NCBI GenBank assembly: GCA_947624855.1
Contig: CANQMC010000040.1
Coordinates: forward strand, 1 to 10,466
Length of the DNA stretch: 10,466 bases
Direction of reading: 5' to 3'
DNA from: an uncultured Bacilli bacterium
GTDB lineage: Bacteria; Bacillota_I; Bacilli_A; RF39; UBA660
The notes below the pieces were generated by a model that had not been told where the DNA came from, ran no database searches, and saw only the letters and a program-made list of their open reading frames with translations. Shown in pieces: positions 7,227-10,466 of the stretch (the first letter of the stretch is position 1; every line of letters begins with the position of its first letter). The position numbers and the translations under genes are program-made.

Positions 7227-8123
7227 TTATTCTCCTTCTAAAGAAATATTAAGTTCTTCTAAAATACGTGTTAATTCTTCATCATCTTTATATGGTATTT
7301 CAATTTTTTTATTGTTTATTTTAACTTTTACTCCTAAACGTTCACGACATAAATTCTCATAAATACTGTATTTAATATCATAAGATGTATTTCTTGTTAT
7401 CGTGTGCTTTTTAGGTAATTTTTCCATATTAATTATTTTTTCTGTATCACGAACACTTAAACCTTCTCTTACTATACGAAGAGCTAATTCATTTATTTTA
7501 TATTCTTCTTCTAGTTTACTTAAAGCACGGGCATGGCCCATTGATAATTCTTTACTTTCTACTAGTTTAATTGTGGCTTCTGGTAAATTTAATAAGCCTA
7601 ACATATTAGTTATATAACTACGACTTTTAGAAAATTTGTGAGCTAATTCTTCTTGGGTTATATTATTAATTTTTAAAATGTTTTCATAAGCTTTGGCTTC
7701 TTCAATTGGATTTAAGTTCTCTCTTTCAATATTTTCAATGAGAGCTATTTCCATCATTTCAACATCATTAAAATCTTTGATAATCGCAGGTATGGTTTTT
7801 AAACCAGCAAGACGAGCAGCTCGGGTTCTTCTTTCACCAGCAACTAATTCATAACCTTTTATGCTTTTTTTGACAATTATTGGTTGAATTACCCCATGCT
7901 CTTTGATGGAATTAGCTAGTTCTTCTAATGAATCATTATCAAATATAACCCGAGGTTGATATGGATTACTTCTAATTTCATCTAATGGTATTTCTGTTAT
8001 ACCTCCACTTTTTTTCTCTTCAGCAATTATTTCTTTTTCAAAGTTGTCAAAATTAATTACTTCATTAGAAAATAATTGTTCTAACCCTTTCCCTAAAGCT
8101 TTTTTCTTATTAGTTTCCGTCAC
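7227..8123 (-). CDS. parB: Chromosome-partitioning protein ParB (Spo0J)
   Basis: The 298-residue protein is a canonical chromosomal ParB, a CTP-dependent DNA clamp that loads at parS and recruits ParA and SMC. KKKALGKGLEQLF (6-18) resembles the usual N-terminal ParA-interacting peptide. The ParB/Srx domain follows (about 42-135) with GERRTRA (97-103) and ENIERENLNPIEEA (130-143), then a KorB-like HTH with ITQEELAHKFSKSRSYI (155-171) and a C-terminal dimerisation region. The start codon is GTG at 8123, preceded by AAAGGAAGTG and overlapping parA by 14 bases. No consensus parS (TGTTCCACGTGGAACA-like) was found in the window. Confidence 0.96.
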   Translation of the reverse strand: MTETNKKKALGKGLEQLFSNEVINFDNFEKEIIAEEKKSGGITEIPLDEIRSNPYQPRVIFDNDSLEELANSIKEHGVIQPIIVKKSIKGYELVAGERRTRAARLAGLKTIPAIIKDFNDVEMMEIALIENIERENLNPIEEAKAYENILKINNITQEELAHKFSKSRSYITNMLGLLNLPEATIKLVESKELSMGHARALSKLEEEYKINELALRIVREGLSVRDTEKIINMEKLPKKHTITRNTSYDIKYSIYENLCRERLGVKVKINNKKIEIPYKDDEELTRILEELNISLEGE

Positions 8124-8895
8124 GGTTAATCACTTCCTTTGCTAAATTAGCATATGCTTGGGTAGCTTTGCTTTTAGGATCATATTCATTAATAGGCTTG
8201 CCATGAGATGGAGCTTCTACTAATCTTACTAAGCGAGGAATTATGGTGTTAAATACTTTATCTTTAAAGTATTTTCTTACTTCTTCAATTACTTCTAAGC
8301 CTATAATAGTTCGACCATCTAACATTGTTAATAAGACACCTTCAATGCGAAGATTAGGATTCATGCTAGATTGAACCATAATAATGGAATTAAGTAATTG
8401 AGTGATTCCTTCAAGGGCAAAAAATTCACATTGAACGGGAATTATTACGGAATCACTAGCAACTAAAGCATTCATAGTAGCAAGTCCTAATGCTGGTTGA
8501 CAATCTATAATAATATAATCATAACTATCTTTTATATTTTCAATGGCTATTCTTAATTGTTCATTTTGGTGAAATTCAGGATCTTCAAGCATTTTTTTAA
8601 CAAATTCAACATCTACACCTGCTAAATTAATAGTAGATGGTAAAATTGAAAGATTTTTAAATTTAGTTTTTTTTATGGCATCTTTTATAGGACAAATACC
8701 CGCCATAACTTCATATATATCATGATTATAATCCCCATTTGAAAAACCTAAACCTGTGGTTGCATTTCGTTGAGGATCTAAATCTATTAATAATGTTTTT
8801 TTACCTTCTACTCCTAAAGCGGCGGCTAAATTAATGCTCGTTGTTGTTTTTCCGACTCCACCTTTTTGATTAACTAATGAAATAACTTTTGCCAT
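8110..8895 (-). CDS. parA: Chromosome-partitioning ATPase ParA (Soj)
   Basis: The 261-residue protein is a full-length Soj/ParA deviant-Walker ATPase. It carries KGGVGKTT (11-18) with the signature Lys, DLDPQ (38-42) and YIIIDCQPALG (127-137). The last is a variant of the common DCPPSLG, with Gln where the first Pro normally sits. It forms ATP-dependent DNA-bound dimers and works with ParB in origin segregation and, in Bacillus, DnaA control. There is no N-terminal HTH, as expected for the chromosomal type. AAGAGGTG lies 7 bases before the ATG. It is the first gene of the operon with parB, the mscS-like gene, DUF951 and the AbgT-family gene. Upstream, where rsmG or noc often sit, there is instead a toxin-antitoxin-like locus. 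Confidence 0.96.
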   Translation of the reverse strand: MAKVISLVNQKGGVGKTTTSINLAAALGVEGKKTLLIDLDPQRNATTGLGFSNGDYNHDIYEVMAGICPIKDAIKKTKFKNLSILPSTINLAGVDVEFVKKMLEDPEFHQNEQLRIAIENIKDSYDYIIIDCQPALGLATMNALVASDSVIIPVQCEFFALEGITQLLNSIIMVQSSMNPNLRIEGVLLTMLDGRTIIGLEVIEEVRKYFKDKVFNTIIPRLVRLVEAPSHGKPINEYDPKSKATQAYANLAKEVINRDGN

Positions 8896-8935
8896 TTAAC
8901 TACACCTCTTTATAAATTATTAGATAACTAAAAAT

Positions 8936-8964
8936 ATTTTAACATATTATTTTAATTTTGTCTT
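8936..8964 (-). promoter_or_regulatory. Promoter of the parAB-mscS-DUF951-abgT operon (extended -10)
   Basis: On the minus strand TAAAAT (8941-8936) is preceded by TGT, an extended -10. AAGACA (8964-8959), matching four of six -35 positions, lies exactly 17 bases upstream. Transcription would start near 8929, giving a leader of about 34 bases that contains AAGAGGTG. Confidence 0.55.
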
Positions 8965-9116
8965 TAAATTTTAGAATAATTTAAAATTATTTTTTTATCA
9001 TTTTAATTTATTAAGATTTTTAGCTTTATTTTTAACTATATTTTTTATTAAAAATATTAAAAAAAATAAATTAAAAATTTTTCTTATATATAATATATCA
9101 TTTTTTATTTAAACAC
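8965..9116. other. A+T-rich spacer between divergent promoters
   Basis: The stretch is almost entirely A and T. I see no reading frame with a ribosome binding site, no consensus DnaA box (TTATCCACA), no parS and no strong hairpin. It separates the leftward parA promoter from the rightward small-RNA promoter. It could bind nucleoid proteins or be a DNA-unwinding stretch, but nothing specific supports that. Confidence 0.4.
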
Positions 9117-9145
9117 TTTACAAAATATATTTAAAGTGATATTAT
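9117..9145 (+). promoter_or_regulatory. Sigma-A-type promoter of the small RNA
   Basis: TTTACA (9117-9122) and TATTAT (9140-9145) each match five of six consensus positions and are separated by exactly 17 bases. No reading frame follows. Instead there is a structured stretch of about 70 bases ending in an intrinsic terminator, so the promoter should drive a small RNA starting near 9152. Confidence 0.7.
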
Positions 9146-9151
9146 TAATTT

Positions 9152-9220
9152 AAGCAAGGTACTTATCTAGTACTTGCCACGTTGGCAAGCACTAATCCAT
9201 TGGATTTAGTGCTTTTTTTT
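9152..9220 (+). ncRNA. Predicted antitoxin RNA of a type I (Fst/par-like) toxin-antitoxin locus
   Basis: A consensus-like promoter and a strong terminator define an RNA of about 70 nt with no plausible coding frame. Its 5' part can fold as GCAA(G)GTAC (9154-9162) with GTACTTGC. Overlapping this, CTTGCCA and TGGCAAG (9173-9189, 3-base loop) form an alternative hairpin, and the 3' end is the terminator stem. Three segments repeat in the same DNA orientation inside the opposing toxin gene, so this RNA is antisense to that mRNA: TGGCAAGCACTA (9183-9194, again at 9380-9391), ACTAATC (9191-9197, again at 9358-9364 beside the toxin RBS) and CTAATCCA (9192-9199, again at 9255-9262 over the toxin stop). 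The size and convergent layout recall RNA II of pAD1 par. The role is inferred; expression is not shown. Confidence 0.65.
9188..9220 (+). terminator. Strong intrinsic terminator of the small RNA
   Basis: AGCACTAATCC (9188-9198) pairs with GGATTTAGTGCT (9202-9213) in an 11-bp stem with one bulged base and a 3-base loop, followed by an unbroken run of T to 9220. On the minus strand the stem is not followed by T residues, but a toxin transcript reaching it could still be slowed, as at the shared terminator of par loci. Confidence 0.9.
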
Positions 9221-9249
9221 ATTTTACCAAAACCCCCTGATGGATTAAC

Positions 9250-9342
9250 CTAAGCTAATCCAAAGATAATTAATAAAATAATTATCATTATAAGTATAAA
9301 TATTAATATATCTTGTAACAAGATAATCATACTTTTACTCAT
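9250..9342 (-). CDS. Small hydrophobic peptide, candidate type I toxin (30 aa)
   Basis: The frame ATG (9342) to TAG (9250) encodes 30 residues: a short polar head, MSKSMIILLQD, then an uninterrupted membrane segment made of Ile, Leu, Phe and Met, ending FGLA. The ribosome binding site AAAGGAG (9357-9351) is among the best in the window, with an 8-base spacing. Single-span peptides of this size, with convergent antisense RNAs, are typical of type I toxins (Fst, TxpA/BsrG, PepA1), which depolarise or damage the membrane. There is no sequence match to Fst and no charged C-terminal tail. In the leader, CCACT (9382-9378) can pair with AGTGG (9353-9349), which would mask the RBS, as in Fst mRNA. 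It could instead be a benign membrane peptide. Confidence 0.65.
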   Translation of the reverse strand: MSKSMIILLQDILIFILIMIIILLIIFGLA

Positions 9343-9379
9343 ATTGACCACTCCTTTACTAATCAGATTAATAAATAAG

Positions 9380-9408
9380 TGGCAAGCACTATAGATGTTC
9401 CCTTGCAT
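9380..9408 (-). promoter_or_regulatory. Structured 5' end of the toxin mRNA with an antisense target
   Basis: The predicted toxin transcript begins ATGCAAGG and can fold back through GCAAG (9406-9402) with CTTGC (9387-9383). The segment TAGTGCTTGCCA (9391-9380) is the exact complement of small-RNA positions 9183-9194. The order GCAAGG, ATCTA, CTTGCCAC is shared with the 5' end of the small RNA, so the two RNAs start with similar hairpins. Confidence 0.55.
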
Positions 9409-9413
9409 AAAGA

Positions 9414-9443
9414 AAGATAACATATAAAAAACATTTTGGTCAA
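9414..9443 (-). promoter_or_regulatory. Promoter of the small-peptide gene
   Basis: On the minus strand TTGACC (9443-9438, five of six) is followed after 18 bases by TATCTT (9419-9414), which is preceded by TGT as an extended -10. Transcription would begin at about 9406-9408, leaving a structured leader of about 65 bases before the ATG. Confidence 0.55.
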
Positions 9444-9463
9444 GTAAAAATTTAATTTGACCA
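9437..9463. repeat. Inverted repeat over the toxin -35 box
   Basis: TGGTCAA (9437-9443) and TTGACCA (9457-9463) form a perfect 7-bp inverted repeat with a 13-base gap, and the left arm is the -35 box itself. TTGACCAC (9457-9464) occurs again at 9344-9351, between the toxin RBS and start codon. It may be an operator, or in part a by-product of the -35 sequence. Confidence 0.35.
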
Positions 9464-9517
9464 CACTTTTTTAAGATTAGCGACTAAAACCAACAAAATA
9501 CGACATTTAAATCACTT

Positions 9518-9551
9518 AAAAAGAACAACAATTAATATTAAAAGTTGTTCT
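9518..9551 (-). terminator. Likely terminator of the DUF6273-like gene
   Basis: AGAACAAC (9522-9529) and GTTGTTCT (9544-9551) form a perfect 8-bp stem. On the minus strand the stem runs into five T (9522-9518). The 14-base loop is long but contains a self-complementary TTAATATTAA. On the plus strand ATTTTT follows, so it may act in both directions. It separates the surface-protein transcript from the toxin promoter. Confidence 0.55.
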
Positions 9552-9555
9552 ATTT

Positions 9556-9642
9556 TTGCCCCTATATATTAAAAAGTAAAAAATAAAAATATCATATTAT
9601 TATAAATAAATTAAAATGTTTATTAAAAAGCTATAGAGGCAA
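9556..9642 (-). repeat. Long-range inverted repeat in the 3' UTR of the DUF6273-like gene
   Basis: TTGCCCCTATA (9556-9566) and TATAGAGGCAA (9632-9642) are inverted copies with one difference. As minus-strand RNA the difference becomes a G-U pair, allowing an 11-bp stem that closes a 65-base, almost pure A/T loop. As plus-strand RNA it is a C-A mismatch, so the fold favours the strand of the adjacent gene. The stem lies 20 bases after that gene's stop codon. Possible roles are mRNA 3' protection or a recombination end; none is shown. Confidence 0.4.
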
Positions 9643-9662
9643 GGTATTTTTTATTTTAAAAT

Positions 9663-10466
9663 TTAAGAAACTGTATATGGCGAACTTGTTGTTCCTGAAC
9701 CTGATAAAGTTATATCAGCCTTCAGATTTATTACTGGGCGCACACCATTAGCGACGCTCACGCCGTGGTTGCCGAAGTCGCCATAGGTAAACACGCCGAA
9801 CACGCGAGCATAAGTGCCGTCAAAGTAACCAGGAGACATGGTCCAATAAATCTGATTTGTACATAAATAATAACTTGTATTAATAGTTCCATTTACTCCT
9901 CCGGCAAACGCTACTTCATCTGCTGTTATTAATCCTATTGGATATTGTAACGCTTTATTTCCTTCACTTGCTTTATTTGTTGTATACAAATTATTTTCTT
10001 TATATGTACATTTGAATGTTGGATTGTTTTTATTTACTAATCTTACATATGCTCCATAATATGTTACTGTTTTTCCATATCCACCTTCCTTTGCTGGCGT
10101 TCCACTACTGATTGTACTACTTCTATCTCCACAGAACCCTGCATCATCACTTAGATATGTTGCTTCATCTGTTAGATTAGCATTATACCATTCATCTAAT
10201 ACTGTTTTTACATTACTATTAGATTTTGTCCCTGATCCTGATATATTATGTGCACTATTATAATCAGTTGATGCTGTTCCTTTATCTTTATTAAACATAT
10301 ATCCTACAAATTTATTATCTTTATAACAATATGTATCTGCTTTTTCTCCAGCACATGTACTTTTTGACCCCGTTGGAGCAAATCCTGTAGTTCCACTACT
10401 TAATTGAGTTCCTGTTCCTGTGGTATTTGGTGCACTACTTCCTGTTCCTGCATATATCATTCTTAC
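9663..10466 (-). CDS. DUF6273-like surface protein, C-terminal part (gene runs off the window)
   Basis: The reading frame is open to the right edge (codons GTA AGA precede the first ATG at 10460), and VRMIYAGTGS looks like the middle of a protein, so the N-terminus is missing. The visible 267 residues are rich in Gly, Ser, Thr, Asn and Tyr, with scattered Cys. Stretches such as ADTYCYKDNKFVGYMFNKD, YGAYVRLVNKNNPTFKC, YPIGLITADEVAFAGG, YWTMSP and NGVRPVINLKADITLSG resemble the DUF6273 domain common in secreted or pilin-like proteins of gut Firmicutes. The ending SPYTV is typical. A cell-surface, possibly adhesive role is inferred. The last 60 or so residues contain a patch with quite different base composition, annotated separately. 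A terminator-like hairpin follows. Confidence 0.75.
   Translation of the reverse strand, partial: VRMIYAGTGSSAPNTTGTGTQLSSGTTGFAPTGSKSTCAGEKADTYCYKDNKFVGYMFNKDKGTASTDYNSAHNISGSGTKSNSNVKTVLDEWYNANLTDEATYLSDDAGFCGDRSSTISSGTPAKEGGYGKTVTYYGAYVRLVNKNNPTFKCTYKENNLYTTNKASEGNKALQYPIGLITADEVAFAGGVNGTINTSYYLCTNQIYWTMSPGYFDGTYARVFGVFTYGDFGNHGVSVANGVRPVINLKADITLSGSGTTSSPYTVS
9735..9842 (-). other. Candidate hypervariable (diversity-generating retroelement) segment
   Basis: By my count 62 of 108 bases are G or C (about 57%), inside a gene and window that are strongly A+T-rich. It encodes the stretch from the MSP motif to NGVRP. From ATG TCT to GTG CGC, 17 of 34 codons end in C, 12 in T, 5 in G and none in A. 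The coding strand has only 14 A in 102 bases. Variable regions of retroelement targets lie near the 3' end, within C-type-lectin-like folds, and gain NNC/NNT codons through mutation of adenines copied from a template. The layout fits that, but no template repeat or reverse transcriptase is in the window. Recombination from a paralogue is an alternative. Confidence 0.45.

Noticed and set aside
8896..9150. Replication origin in the A+T-rich stretch next to parA
   Set aside because: No DnaA-box cluster and no dnaA, dnaN or rpmH gene is visible; base composition alone is not enough.
9173..9189. Possible parS site (CTTGCCACGTTGGCAAG has a central CACG and is nearly palindromic, close to parA)
   Set aside because: It does not match the TGTTCCACGTGGAACA-type consensus in the flanks and is better explained as a hairpin in the small RNA.
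9152..9220. Riboswitch, T-box or attenuator leader
   Set aside because: No coding gene follows in the same direction, and the repeats shared with the opposing small gene fit an antisense RNA better.
9735..9842. Template repeat of a diversity-generating retroelement within the window
   Set aside because: I found no second copy of the G+C-rich segment on either strand and no reverse-transcriptase motif (such as YxDD) in any gene here.
1..10466. CRISPR array, tRNA, rRNA or insertion sequence
   Set aside because: No regularly spaced repeats, no cloverleaf-like or rRNA-like sequence and no transposase motifs were seen.

Overview
This window is very A+T-rich and reads like chromosome from a low-G+C Firmicutes/Bacilli lineage (Erysipelotrichia, RF39 or a Mollicutes-related gut bacterium are plausible; the sequence does not decide). 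All recognisable genes have Firmicutes-type homologues, most starts have strong AGGAGG- or AGGTG-type ribosome binding sites, and tryptophan is read from TGG. All 12 visible stop codons are TAA (9) or TAG (3); none is TGA.

Layout. At the left end a tandem-HTH regulator (173-643, +) faces a convergent AAA/DUF4143 ATPase (731-1936, -), with a terminator for the ATPase between them. All remaining genes but one small RNA lie on the minus strand. Read in the direction of transcription from about 8.96 kb leftwards, there is a tightly coupled five-gene unit: parA/soj, parB/spo0J, a small MscS channel, a DUF951 (YyzM-like) zinc-ribbon protein and an AbgT-family transporter. Its genes overlap or are separated by only 2 bases, and it ends in a terminator at 4667-4691. 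Then come ychF, a YwaF-like membrane protein and a Bax inhibitor-1 family protein, each with promoter signals of its own. The parAB-mscS-DUF951-ychF order is a familiar Firmicutes arrangement near the replication origin. No dnaA, DnaA-box cluster, parS, rsmG or noc was found.

The most interesting part is the interval right of parA that has no long reading frame. It holds what looks like a complete type I toxin-antitoxin module of the Fst/par type. A 30-residue, almost purely hydrophobic peptide (9250-9342, -) has an excellent RBS and its own promoter. Converging on it is a promoter-driven, roughly 70-nt RNA ending in a strong intrinsic terminator (9152-9220, +). Short direct repeats in the DNA (12, 8 and 7 bases) make the two RNAs complementary in the toxin leader, beside the toxin RBS and at the toxin stop codon. 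The two RNAs also have similar 5' ends.

The right edge carries the C-terminal part of a DUF6273-like, probably surface-exposed protein (9663-10466, -, 5' end outside the window). Near its 3' end is a patch of about 108 bases that is about 57% G+C and poor in coding-strand adenine, with no A-ending codons. This is a candidate variable region of a diversity-generating retroelement whose template and reverse transcriptase would lie elsewhere.
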